From Pterois miles (taxonomy: Eukaryota; Chordata; Actinopteri; Perciformes; Scorpaenidae), in the NCBI GenBank assembly GCA_947000775.1, contig CAMQGK010000297.1, positions 1,687,001 to 1,751,000 on the forward strand: a stretch of DNA of 64,000 nt, written 5' to 3'. The notes beneath the pieces were generated by a model that had not been told where the DNA came from, made no database searches, and saw nothing but the letters and a program-made list of their open reading frames with translations. Positions 33,925 through 47,190 of this stretch are shown here, one piece after another. Within the stretch, counting starts at the first letter, position 1; each line of letters opens with the position of its first letter. The translations under genes were made by a program, and so were the position numbers.

Positions 33925-35470
33925 GTTGTTGTATACTGGTGGTGTGATTGTTGCTTCTCAATTCAACACCCACCTCATCTACAACGACCTGTGTGAACCA
34001 TTTCAATCTGGTTTGTGGTCACAACACAGCACAGAAACAGCCCCCCTTAAAGTCACCAGTGATCTCCTCCTCTCCTCAGACTCTGGTCACCTTCTCATCC
34101 TCCTCCACCTCAGTGCAGCTTTCAACACCATCAACCACACCACTCTTCTCTCCTGCCTTCAATCCTCCTAAAGTCATACCTCGCAGATCTCTGACAATTC
34201 ATGAACATCAACAACACCTCCTTTCCTGCTCCTTTGTCCTAAGGCGTTCCCCAGGGTTCAGTGCTTGGTCTCCTTCTGTTCACCCTCTACCTGCTTCCCC
34301 TTAGTAGAAGAAGAAGAAGAAGAAGATCAACCTTTATTAGTCCCACAATGGGGAAATTCAATTTACACTCTGTTTAACTTATACATGGTACATGCACACA
34401 AACACACACACATGCAGTAATGGAGAGATGTCAGAGTGATGGGGCTGCTCCTGACAAGCGCCCCGAGCAGTTGGGGGTTTGGTGCCTTGCTCAGGGGCAC
34501 CTCGGCAGTGCCCAAGAGGTAAACTGGCACCTCTCCAGCTACCAGTTCACACTCAGTTTTTGGTTCATGTCGGGACTTGAACCGCTGACCCTCCGGTTCC
34601 CAAGCCAACTCCCTACAGACTGAGCTACTGCCGCCCCCAGTAACATCATATGGCGCCGTAGCCTCCGCTGCTACGCCGACGATGTCCAGCTCTACATTTC
34701 CACAAAATCCATCACCACTGCTACTCACTCCACTCTGACCAACCACCTCACTGAAATTAAATCATGGATGCAAATCAGCTTTCTAAAACTCAACTCTGAT
34801 AAATCAGACATGATCATCATCTGTCCATAATCCCTCACCAAAACCACTCACAACTTCTGCCTCAGCATCGATGACTCCACTCTGTCCCCCTCCTCATTTT
34901 CTACAGCCACCTCTCCTTCAAACACCACATCCACCACATCACCAGGACTGCCAGAATCGACAACTGCAACATCCAAAGTCCTCAATAAACTACAATACAT
35001 CCAGAACTCTGCTGCCCATCTGCTCACCCATTCTCGGTATGGTGATCACATCACCCCATCCTCCTGACCCTCCACTGGTTCTCTGTCCCACAGCGCATCC
35101 AGCTGAAAGTCCTTCTCCTCACAGACAAAGCCCTCCATAACCAGGCCTCCTCCCACCTCACTGACCTGCTCCACCACCACACTCCTTCTCACTCCCTCCG
35201 CTCTTCTAATGCCAACCTCCTGTCCACACCACTCACGACCAGGCACCGGACCTGGGCTGACAGAGCATCCATAGCCGCCCCCCACTGGACCTCACTACCC
35301 AAACACATCAGAGATCACAAATGAAATCACAACTGCTTTCAATGTGTGATTAATGTTGCATGTTTTATATTTTATGATGTGCTTGTTTATCATTATTTCA
35401 ACTGTGTAAAGTGTTTGAGTTTTTTGAAAAATGCTATATAGATATTATGTATCCTTGTAAATATGTATTT
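33925..35470 (+). mobile_element. LINE reverse transcriptase relic split by a SINE
   Basis: Plus-strand non-LTR RT pieces: FQSGLWSQHSTETA, then LHLSAAFNTINHTTLL (motif A, about 34100-34150), and GVPQGSVLG (about 34245-34270). A minus-strand SINE then interrupts (34304-34638). The RT resumes with CYADDVQLYIS (catalytic YADD, about 34666-34700) and LNSDKSDMIIICP, and ends near 35325 with LTDLLHHHTPSHSLRSSNA and the WADRASIAAPHWTSLP segment. Several frameshifts; no endonuclease part. The 3' flank (35400-35450) resembles the tail of the SINE at 38140-38412. Confidence 0.8.
34304..34638 (-). mobile_element. tRNA-derived SINE (family A), nested
   Basis: Reverse-complement head GGGGGCGGCAGTAGCTCAGT (A box) and GGTTCAAGTCCC (B box), then the conserved body with GAGGTGCCCCTGAGCAAGGC, then GGGACTAATAAAGG and a (CTT)n tail. 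Essentially full length, inserted inside the LINE between its GVPQGS and YADD motifs. Confidence 0.85.
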
Positions 35471-38140
35471 ATCTTGTATACTTTGGGGTAAGAATCCACC
35501 AAATGAAAGTAAAATCACACCAGTCTGAAAAAAAGAAATATTTTATTTTCATCAAACAAGACTTTTCTGTAACCAAACAACCAGAATTATGACTAAAGTC
35601 TTCTGGATATAGTTTTTTTTTTTCTTTTTTGTCATGTCATTCAAACTCACTGACATCAGTTATTCACCAATACTAAGTACCATTACATTATTATAAAGCA
35701 GTTACACTGAGAACCATTCAGCTTAACTACAAATGCTGCCAGAAAAGAAACCAAACTGCCATCAGCAAAACCTGATTGATGAAATGTGATGTCCAGAATG
35801 ATTTTAGGTCTAGAGGTGCACATTCGCAGGTCCAAATATTCAGCCGTTTGGCCACCGTTTTTCTGTATGGCTTGACACAACACTGGACTGAGAGTGAAAC
35901 TAAACTGCTCTCTGACTGCCAAAGGTTGTCTGCCAAAAAGTGTCATGGTCAATTGATATACGATAAAAGAAAAATTAGGAACAAAATTTGTGTTTGGCAA
36001 ATTATTTCTCTGTTACAATGCCAAATGGCACTGTATTTCACATCACTGGAAAGTCTGTTTATTTACCGTCACTATGATGTCCAACTTGTGAGGATTATGC
36101 ATTTGTGGGATGAGCAGCACAGCTTTATGTGTTTTTTTTTTTTTTTTTTAAATCAGAGGATCTCCATAGCGTAGAAATTGTGGGACAAAGAGTGTTTGTG
36201 TGGGTCAATGTGGGACATGTTACCAAGGCTGAGAGGTGGTCTACAGTTTTAATATAATGTCTATCTTAAATAAGAAACATTTCTTTCTCTTGTCTTGTAA
36301 CATTTCTATGCTTTTCCCAAATGCATCCATAGATTGGCACATTTCTTATTGAGCCAAAAGTGTCTTATGAGACTCACATGAATTGTGTCACTTCACTGTA
36401 ATATTCTCCCTGTATGAAACTGAAAAATAACTGGCAATTTTCACAAAAAGAAAGAATCACCTTCCACTGGCTAATAAACACTTCTAAGTAATTTCACAAT
36501 CTTTGTTGTAGCTGCTCTTCCTTTTTTGTGGTAGTTCTCATCACATCCCACTTAAATCTACATAGCTTATGACTTTGCAGTGACCCACAATTTTCTCCAC
36601 TGGGCATAGCATAGCCAAAACGGTGAAGCGTTAACCTGTATTGGATAAATGTGTGTCCAGTTTGACAGTAAACACAGCACCGTGACGACAGACTTCCCTG
36701 CTTTCTTTACAACTATTGGATAAAAGCCAGATTTTGAAAAAGCATCTGTCCCGCAGTGATTTGAGAAACAGCCAGTAAAAGTGTGGGACACCGTCTCATG
36801 GGACAAGGGATAAAACTGCTGTGCAGTCCCTGGTAAAGTGGGACACCTGGTCAGGCTATCGGTGTAGGCATGGTTACTACTTCAGGTTTACTCCTCACTG
36901 AGTCAAGAGTGGTGCTGCAGAATAGATGCACAACACTGGCAAATACTTGTTAACACTGGTGACAGAAGCACAATTCCTGCTATCAGCTGTTGACTTACTG
37001 GGTGAAAAAATAAGTTTAAGTTGAAAGACCCACTTTGAAGTTTTAACTTTTGTCATTAAAATCCCATTTGTGCTTTAGTGTCCTGCAGAGAGACGTTGGT
37101 GTGTGTTTCAGAAACAGCTGCTGTCGACCCTCCTTCTGCTTCTCTTCCTCCCTCTATCTGCAGCGCTCTTTACACATGAGTTCAATCAACACATGGGGGG
37201 ATTTGCTTCATTTTCAAGTGTTAATATCAGGCTGTTTTCATTATATTCATGTCCGCTTGACACCGTCTCTCAGATTAGCTTTCTGTGTCACTCTGATCAT
37301 CTCTGCTTTCCATCAAGTCACAATCCACCTGTCAGCCCCCAAGCAGATTAATGTTTCAAACACACATTGACTGTGCATGCAGTGAACGACAGCCACAGTG
37401 TGATAGAGTCTGCGCTGCTGTCAGTGTCAAGCTTTACTCTTTAGAGAAATACAGAGAGCTGGGACAGGAAGCTCCAGCAGGCAGCATGCAGCAGGGAGGA
37501 GGAAACTTTTAAGTGGGAGTTGAAAGAGAGCAAAAGTAAAGGTGTTTGAGGGAACTACATGTGTGATAGAAATCTAGAGATGATCCCAGACCAGTTCATG
37601 GCTGCAACACTTTCCTGCTAATGTGTTTAGAAAAGAAAGAAGGGGTGTAAGGATAAACTGAATGCCTGTGTCAGTTCACCACCACACTCATTATGGCTCA
37701 AATATCTCAAACCTTCACTACAACAAACATTCATCCAGTCATTCACATACAAAAGTTCTTACAAATGAATCACCACTACGTACTAGGAGCTCAGTTTTAA
37801 TAGAACAAAGTTGTTAAAATGGTTTGAACCACGGGAAGGGAAGGAGTCACTCTGGTGGTGGAGATTCAGTGGGAGGAGCAGTTTGAACTCTTCGTTTCAG
37901 AAAGCATTTCTCAGGCTACATTACATCATGATATTTTAGATAAACCTTTGTACAAATCCGGATATTCAGTTTTAATGAATCTTTTTGTGGCGAGGTGTGT
38001 GGAGGAGGTCACAGCTTTCTTGCTGACAGACGTTCTCTCAGAGACCTCTCCTTGCCAGCTTCGAGCTGAGTCTTAGTTCAGTGCTGTGTAAATTAAAAAC
38101 TGCTTATGTGCTTATGATATATTCCTTAAGATGTTCATTA
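35470..38140. other. No gene seen
   Basis: Intergenic DNA. The opposed open frames at 35683-36174 overlap each other with no domain. Poly-T tracts near 35611 and 36130. Confidence 0.45.
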
Positions 38141-38412
38141 AATTAATGTCTGTGGCTCAGAGCAGATCGTCCACACATCAGAAGGTCAATGTTCAATCCC
38201 CAGCTCCTCGGGTCACATGTTAAAATGTCCTCGAGCAAGATACTGAACCCGAAATTGCTCCTGCAGGCTGTGCCATCGGTGTGTGAATGAATATTTAGAT
38301 TAGATCCACCTTGCACGGCAGGCTCTGACATCAATGTATAAATGTATGTGTGTGCGAATGTTGTGAAAAGCACTTTGAGTTGTCAGTGACCAGAAATGTG
38401 CTATATAATTAT
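38140..38412 (+). mobile_element. tRNA-derived SINE (family B)
   Basis: GTGGCTCAGAGCAGATCGTC (A-box-like) and TGTTCAATCCCC (B-box-like) form the head. The 3' part, AAGCACTTTGAGTTGTC then GTGCTATATAAT, matches the widespread fish SINE/LINE tail, and a related string lies at the 3' end of the LINE at 35410-35450. Confidence 0.6.
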
Positions 38413-38489
38413 TTTCCCATACAACTAAACTGCATTCTCAATTACGGGGAGCATATTTTCTTCCTCGGATTATAGTCACAATTTTAAAC

Positions 38490-38640
38490 ATGTAAATTGA
38501 AACAAACAAAACCCAACAAATAAGTTGAGTAAAAAAACATGGTTTGGCTTAAAATTGCTATGTTTGTTATTAAGCTACAGATGTAAATTAAAATGAGTGA
38601 ACGTTGACACGGAACACAAAGAGTGTCAGGACTGTCATTG
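38490..38640 (+). repeat. Dispersed repeat family X, copy
   Basis: Shares ACATGGTTTGGCTTAAAAT and GTTGACACGGAACACAA with 55136-55340. Confidence 0.5.
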
Positions 38641-38649
38641 CAAGTGTAT

Positions 38650-40110
38650 TTGTGATACGTCTCAAACAAACGTAATCCATAACAAAACACACTTCTCTCA
38701 AAGCATACTTCAAAATGCAGCTTCATTATATAGGAACATGTTTTCAGCAAAAGCCTTTCGATTTATTTACATTTACAGTAGTGTCATTGTTAGTGGCAGA
38801 GTCTGCCGATCCCGCCATAGATTCATATTCTCTATGCAAACATGAGTTTATTTGGCTGCACTGTAAACAGATACCCCATTTGCTCTGCTGTATTTCTGAT
38901 CCGCTCGAAGCAGCCCCCAACCATGGGTGCTGCCAAATGAACAGGACTGAAATCTCAGACATACAATATCACCTTTTTAAGTTGTAACTGCAAAACTGTT
39001 TGCTGCTTATTTACACATCCAGCAATTACGGAGCAACATTATCATTCATTTGGAGTCGTGTCCATGTTTTTATGTCCACCTGAATGTCAACTCTCTTTTA
39101 GATCTTGTGGTCTCTACCAACTCCTAAGGGAAATATCTCTCTTTAGCTGCCAAATGCTCCTCTGTGTTCACCAGCTGTAATATGTGCTAAATACTTCTGT
39201 CTGCTGATTGAGACTGAACAGGTAGTGTACTGTGGGTTATTAAAAGTTTTTTTGTTAAAACAGCTGCCTGCTGCTATGAGAGTGAGCCAAAATAATAAAG
39301 TTACAGCCCAGATAGCTGAACAATGAGCTGAAACTCACTATAAAGCCCTTTTAAGACGAGGGGAGCTGCAGATTCAGGTGATAATTATTTGTAGGTCCAT
39401 AACTATGAGTGACTCCTTTCATGTTGTCATCTGATGCATTATTATAAAAAATACAGATTATATCCAGTTTAAGGATGATAACTTAAAAGTTTAGTAGATC
39501 CACGACTAAGCTTGTTGAGGGAAAATTCTCCCTTACTGAAGTAGATTTACTTTAATACTTACTGCAGTTATTTTCCCACCAACGACCTTACAACGCTTAA
39601 ACCTTCAAAGAGAGGGATTGCAAGTAAGTGGGAAGGATGGTTGAAAGAAAACATTACTGGAGGTTGACATCATAAAATATCCCTGGAGGGTTAGTGGGAG
39701 ACCTTGTAAAAAGAGAGCAACATCATGATCACAACACAAGGGCCTAGTTTTATATTTCCCTATCCATACACCATAAAAATATGGATACCTCCATTATTTC
39801 CAACATGACCAAGTGATGTTAGCCAGAAATTGTTACAAAGACATAAATTCAGCATTTACATATTTGAATACTTACAACTGAAACAAGAATATCAACACCT
39901 TGTAAGTCCAACACACTGTTGCCTGTTTGTATCAGTATATTCACAATTTACAGTAAAGCAACAGAAAGACAAAAATGTGTGAATTGTTCTTGTTTGCCTG
40001 CCGATATGCTGTTGAGCCACTTCTTCCTGCAAAGTCTCCGAGTGGCTCTGAATGCAGCATAAAGCCCTGAGGCCTGGCAGGACTCCTCTGTCTGTTCGCC
40101 AGGCTTCCAG
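38650..40110 (-). other. Presumed CNTNAP 3' UTR and downstream flank
   Basis: Downstream of the stop codon on the minus strand. Candidate polyadenylation hexamers are ATTAAA at 39556-39551 and AATAAA at 38852-38847; neither is decisive. No other gene is seen. Confidence 0.35.
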
Positions 40111-40307
40111 TTAAATAAAATACTCCTTTGGGTTTTCAGTGGAGACGTTCTGGGAGTCAGTCTGATTGTTGAAAGGAAAATCTTGGCTGTCCTCCTGTTT
40201 GACTTCCTTCACTTCCTGGTTTCGATACGTCTCTTTCCTCCGGTAGAGGACTCTGGCGGTTATCGCCAGGCTGCTCACAATCACAAAGATCACCACTGCT
40301 ATGACAC
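40111..40307 (-). CDS. CNTNAP last exon: membrane helix and tail
   Basis: 197 bp to the TAA stop at 40113-40111, acceptor TTGCAG|GTGTCA. VIAVVIFVIVSSLAITARVL is the membrane span. The tail begins YRRKETYRNQEVK (a basic, protein-4.1-binding-like start), is Gln/Asn/Ser rich, and ends NPKEYFI, a C-terminal hydrophobic PDZ-type ligand. Confidence 0.94.
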
Positions 40308-43300
40308 CTGCAAGGTAGAGGACATTTCACCATCTAATAGGCTGAGATATCAGATAATAGTCTTTTCAGATTTCAATATAAATTCAATTCAATGTTTCAA
40401 ACTAAATCAGAGCAAAATTCTGCCCATTTTTTCTCTCATTATACTACCATTTAATTTCCTAATGTTTCAATTATCTTGCTAATCTAACTTTCAAGTACAT
40501 TAAACACCAGTTTAAATCTTTTGAATCTATCGGGCTCTTCTGCTCTGTTTGGGAATACGAGAGCAGGTTTAATTGGAATTTCAAAATACCACTGAAATCA
40601 ATTTAATACATTACATTATGAAGAGACCATGCTTTTTTTTTTTTAAAGATAACAGCAGAAAAGTTTTCCCATCAGCAAGTAATTCCTGCATAGGTTTAAT
40701 TAGGTTAGCTGCCCTTTGCTCACCGACAGTCAGGCCAGTTTAATGCACAGTTTTAAATGACTTTTCTCTGGGTCTCACCTTTTCTATCTACACGATTATA
40801 GATTGAACCTTTTCAGTCCTCACTTTGAATCAATCTGTGCTGGCAGGGCAACAAAGTTTTAAATTAGTTTTAAATGGGCTCTTGCCTGGCACATCACTTT
40901 AGTCTCAACGTCTGTCCACAACGTTGTTCACCTCAGCAAAGGTGATGTGTAACCTTTAATCCTTGTCACTTTGTTGAAATGCGCCAATCAAATATATTTA
41001 ATATGAATCTTTGACAGATGAAAGTCAAAAATTATGATTGACTTGACAATGATTGTCAGGTGGTCTGGTGTTCTTGTTCCAGTACAGTGAAATACGGTGA
41101 AAGGTTCAGTACCTCCAATCAGAGCCGAGTCAGTCCTGATGGCATTGACTAAAGGCTGACCTGAACCCACTGAACCAGACTGGTCTACAGCAGAGAAAGA
41201 AGACAAGATATTAAAAACTCCAAATGAAAAACCAAAGGGCACCAAGAAACAGGAGACGTCAAAGTGTAAGAAAGAAATAATATAAAGGAGAGCGATGAGA
41301 CAAGAAAACAAGAAGCGCAATTAGAGGAAAACGATGAAGGAATCATAGAAAATGAGAGGATAAATACACTAAAACATAAGTGGATCGGAAAGAGACAGGA
41401 AAAATGCAGAGACGAGATCAGAGCGTCATTCAGAGTAGACAGGGAATACTACATCAGCTCTCCAAATGGCTCTAATAAAGCATCACAAACTAGATGAGAA
41501 CGAGCCAGAGGAGAAACCTCCCAAAGGAATCCCTCCTCTGTGGTCCAAATTAATTAAAGCATTGATCACACTGTCATTAGCCTCCAAAAACAAGGAGGAT
41601 ACTGTGTGAGATTAATGAGCCTTTTTATTAGCTGGAAAAGCAGCTTTCATGCAATTTCCACACACAGAAATGGAAAGACAACAGGAGTGTGTGCTACTAT
41701 ACTGTACATAGATTAAGATAAGATAAGATAAGATGTTCCTTTATTAGTCCCACAGTGGAGAAATTCACAGATTAAACCCAGACACACAGAAACAGTTGGA
41801 ATATAATGTGTTGACCAGCCTGTAATGTTATGCTTTCATTTATAATTAAGCAATGTCATCAGAAATGTCTTTGTAAGTGTTGTAGAGCCATTAACTAACG
41901 TGGAATTTAAGAAATATCCATTATTGTTTTATCATTTTTAGTGGTTTCCATGAAAACTATAAAAGCTGTGTGCATAGTTCCCGACCAGATGTTGTTAGCA
42001 GAGGAAAACACCCTAGCAGGTCTGAATGAGCTGAGCAGTGTAGCTTGTCATGTTACATAATAAGGGCTTCAGGCCTGACAAGTTTGCTAAAGATACTTTA
42101 ATGATCCCAGTTTGGCAGATAGCACTGCACCATTATTCAGCCAACACTGCCGGCTGCTCTGACTGTGGCCTCTTCTTAGTACTTAAAGGATAAAGCAGGA
42201 ATATTTATTTTTTGTTGTCAGCAAATCCCATGAAAAAGACCAAAAAGAGCAATGTTAGCCCCTCTCTCAATACTTTCTACTTCCCTACCCTGAGCCACTC
42301 AGTCTCAGTGCTTCAAACTGAAGAAGGAAATCTTTAAAATCACTCAAATATAAATAGTTTCTTTTTCTTTTTATGAAAAGAAAAAAAAACTTTAAAAAAT
42401 ATATAAAAAATAAAAAAAAAACACTGGCGCTCAATACTGCATTTTTGGGACTTTTTCAGCAGCGGATTATTAAATCTTTGGTACTCTAGTGTGTATTTTT
42501 GGCAGCGGGATGTTGTGTGTGGGTTTGACTCAAAATAAAATACATTGGTAATGAAGGCACATGCCACTCAGTGCAAAAGTGTATTTTTAACAGATTTTAG
42601 ACACCTATGGAGCTCTGTGGCACAGAGTTGTTTTCTGTACTGTGGTTGTATTCGATATATCCCACTACATACTACTGTATGCAGTATACAGTACATTTTA
42701 TTGACGAACGCAGTACATACTGCATCGTGCATACTGCAGTCCTGGGTAGTATGTAGTATGCAACGATTAAAGCAATGTATTTTGCAGTATGCTAGACCAG
42801 GCTTTACCCTTTAAACCAACTCTTAAAACACTGGACATACAATTAACTTGTAGTACTATGGTAATATTATAGAAAAATACAACTTCTATTTTGCTGTTTA
42901 CATTGTTTACTTTGTAAGGTACTGCAGGTTTAAGCTATTTATTCTGACAGCTCATAGTGAAGTCAGACAAACATTATCATCACCAAGGGGAGACAGTAAA
43001 TATAAAACATTGCTCAACAAAATTGACGTTACTCAAACTGATTCCTCACTCACAGAAACAAAACACTGGACTGATATGCTTATAAATATTAGATTAATGT
43101 TAAAAAGGGTCATGTTGTCTCAGCAGGTGTCAGAGGCAGCTCTTTCCATCGCCTCCTCCTCACCACTCGGCCTCTCTGTTGCCTCTCCAGCGAGCTACGC
43201 CTGCGGCGATTGTGGAGCTTTTAAACTCCAAAACGGCAGATCAACACAGGTTCCTGTTACTATATGATGGACATTTGTGTTATTTAAACAAACTACCCAT

Positions 43301-46300
43301 CCACAAGAAAATAAAAGCCCCTCATCTACAGACCGGTCTCTAGAGAGCTCCAGCTCATAGCGGTCTGTGAGCCCGACTAATAAACCAGCTAATAAACTGT
43401 AAACATTCAAAATCTCCACAACTGTTTGATTGATTGATGTCTCACCTCAAAAACTTTCAAAAGAGAATTTAGTGATGAAATAGCTGTGAGAAATGTAAAA
43501 AAAAAAAATGCTGTTTTTGGCTATTGTTGCTGTAAGTATAGCCTGTAGCCATTCACCACTTTGCATTGTGGGATGCAGTAGGTTAGGTAGACTGGTACGA
43601 TGCATACTGGAGATTTCTTATCAGTATGACACCCAGGTACTTTTGGCATACTGTAGATTTTGCTTTTGTTCACATACTACATGCGTACATACATATTACT
43701 AGTATAGTTTGCGGTTTTGAATACAGCCTGTGATCTGAGTTCCTGTTCTGGCTTTTCCATCTTTGCTCATCTACACTCCTCCTCTGAATTTAGTCCTGGA
43801 TTTAAATTCAGTTTATTTGGATCCTTGATTTGTTGTGAGATCTTCAGTTTTTCCTTCCTTGCTTGCGTTGGAGATTGAATTACAATGATTTCACCCAGTT
43901 CCTGTTGTCTGTGATCTGTATTTGGGTCCACCTGCTCCACTCTCCCTGACATACAGGCAATACTTGTTAATAGGATCAATACGTTATTGATTTTGGTTTA
44001 TTCATGAAATGTGATGCCAACAAGAAAATGATAAAACATCCCAAGAATAGAGCCTGTCATCCAATTTCTCAGCTTGTACATACAGTCTTTTATCTTTAAC
44101 GTTTTAAGTACGGATAATAATACAGGTGTAAAACTAGAGTGTAGATACTGGCATCATATGAAACTAGGAAACCTAAGTAATCGATTAGTTCAACTATGTC
44201 AGAGTAGCTTGACATGGAGGCTAAATAATACTCCAAACTTGCGTTAAATATTGGCAAGGAAAAACTGGCATGGCCATTTTCAAAGGGGTCCCTTGACCTC
44301 TGACCTCCAGATATGTGAATGTAAATGGGTTCTGTGGGTACCCACCAGTCTCCCCTTTACAGACATGCCCACTTTATGATAATCACATGCAGTTTGGGGC
44401 AAGTTATAGTCAAGTCAGCACTCTGACACACTGACAGCTGTTGTTGCTCATTGGGCTTGAGTTTGCTACGTTATGATTTGAACATATTTCTTTATTTCTT
44501 ATGCTAAATGCAGTACCTGTGAGGCTTTCTGGACAAAATGTGCCATTGTTTGGTTTTCTTAATTGATTTCCAATAATAGATGGTTACGTTTGCATAGTGC
44601 AGCATATTTGTCCACTCCCACGTCGATAAGAGTATTAAATAGTCCCACACTTACAATGAAATGTGCAAACATGCAAACCATAGGTACTCCTCTCATAGAT
44701 CTAAAAGATCCACATTCACAAAGATTCCTCTTCAGTCACCTCACAGTAATGGTGTTGACAATTAGATCAGACAATAAACAGGCAATGTAGTATTGAAATT
44801 GTCCTTGTCTGAGACAAGATCGAATAAAAATGTGGCTGATTCTGAGACAAGACTGAGACTTTCAAAAAGTGGTCTCGAGACCAAGGCTGATCTTGAGTAC
44901 TACAACACTGCAAAACATGTGAACGGACATCTTGTTTGATACATCATGTGACATGGTTGTGTCAAAAAGATAACCCGTAAATTGCGAAATCTGCCCTGAG
45001 ATCTGTAAAAACTTGCCACAAGTCTTCCAAGTTGCTGCCCAACAACCTCTCCTAACCTTAACTATCAGATATCAATGCCTAAGCTTAATCATCTTGCAAG
45101 AGTTTCCCCAATTTGCAGGTTCCCTTCTAGACACTACCATGTGACTTTTGCTATTTGCTCTGCAAACTGCAAACAGAAGCATAACCCTACATAGTATTCA
45201 CACCATTACATTTTAAAATCCACATAATTGGTATAAAATTGATATTGAATTATCCTAAAACAACTCCTCCCCTCCTACCTGACAGGTGGTGTGTGTTCTC
45301 GGCTGCGTAGGGATTGGCCGAAGCCGAGGAGCCACAGCTGGACTGGACTAAAGGTCCGGTGATGATAACGGGGCTGGTGTCCGGGTGGAGCAGAGCAGCT
45401 TTCAGAGGGCTGATGGTGTTAAAGTGGACCACCGAGAGACAACCGGTAAAACCGAGAGACGCCAACCTAGACAGGTCTGGATCCAAATCCTCAGATCCTG
45501 TAGAAAGAAATGAACAAGAGAGTTGAATATGTGTCAGTGTAACTGCATTTGAGAGCCATGAATTAATTCATGTAAAAAAGTACTATTCATTAAAACAAAA
45601 AGCTATGATTAACTTTATCTCAGCATGTTGCAAACATTAAAACAGTTGGTGATGAATAACTCTACTTCTAATTTAATCTGGTTCATTGTCAAAAAAAAAA
45701 ACAAAAAAAACCAGCATCTTAATGTAATTTAATATGTTTTTTGTTTTGTTTTGGTTTTGTTTTTTCCTGTTTGGACCGAGACGTTGTCACTGTATTTCCA
45801 ATATAACTGATTAAATTCTTTCCCACATATAGTCCTGACATGCACTGGAAGGCTCTTTGATGAGAGATGATGAGAGACGCACATTTATATAATTTTTGAC
45901 AGCTATAAGTTTAATACTTATGTTCCATTCATTAGAGTACAAGACATGGTGGTTTTTCAAATAAAGCGTATTTTTAACCTGAATAGAGTTGTGATTTCTT
46001 CCTAGTAGGTGTTATTGTATTGTGAAATGGCATCACATCAGCGGTAGAGAATCTCAATGCATTTAATGTCACAGAAAAATATGTGTAAAAATGTACAGGT
46101 GGTGTTAACTCAGTGCATACCCAAGGCCATGACCTCCACTGAACAGGTTCATTGACTCTGCTGGAGATTGTCTTGTTACCCCTCACTGTGGGAACAATGG
46201 GAGCAGTACACTGATTTGAACTGATTAAGCACCTGCCGTTTAGTTTATTATGCTTAGTGCAATACTTTTGTTTGTTTACTCCGCTGAGTGCAGCAGCAGG

Positions 46301-47156
46301 ACACAAACTGACATCAAGTCAGGATCCATAATGCTCATCACCATCCAATCAGAGAGAATGCCAAACATACAGACACTCACCACCCTCATTACAGCAGACA
46401 GACTGTCAGAGGTTCAGCTTCCAGCCTGCATCTATCACTCCTCGGGACAGATGTGCTCTCTCACCGCTCTGTTCATCTGATTTGACTTAAATCTCTTTGT
46501 CATTCACCTCCGCTGCTTCACAGCAGTGTAAACAGCAGCTGTGAACGCTGACATTACCGCTGTAAGCAGCTGCCTCAGTGTCTGATCAGATGACTGAGAG
46601 GTGACTGACTGTGGTTTTTTACCAGGACACATCTGCATGTTGATGAGAGCAGCAGGAAACATTAGTGGAGCCTGTAAGCTCCTCTCAGCAGATCCACTCC
46701 TCAGTCCATCACCTCTCTCCCCCTCTCTGCTGCTCTGTATTCCTTCCGGATCCATTAGTTAGGCTGATGGATGACTGGGTTGGCAGGAAACGACAGAAAA
46801 TCCACTTTCCTGCTGCTTTTCTGATCCTGATCTGAGTCTCTGCCTCCACTGGTTTGACAGAGGGGAGGACCAGTCACATGCTGACTTGACGGGGTTAAAA
46901 CACACTGAGCTAAGTGACAACATACAGGAGCTTAACATCCAAAAAGACAAAAGATCTTGGAGAATTTATTTTAGCTACTCCATAAGATATGTGGCGTGTG
47001 TGCCTCGCATTAGTGTTATTGTGACATCCAGTTGTTTTAAGGTCCAAACCAAAAACACTGTTTTGAAATTAACCAACTGATGACAATTTTCCATGCAATA
47101 TTTTTAATCCTTCATTTCACGTCTAAAAATAGTAATAACACATTTCAAGAACTGAC

Positions 47157-47190
<34 letters not shown>

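Noticed and set aside
35683..36174. Overlapping 105- and 132-residue frames
   Set aside because: Opposite strands, no motif, no splice support; probably chance.
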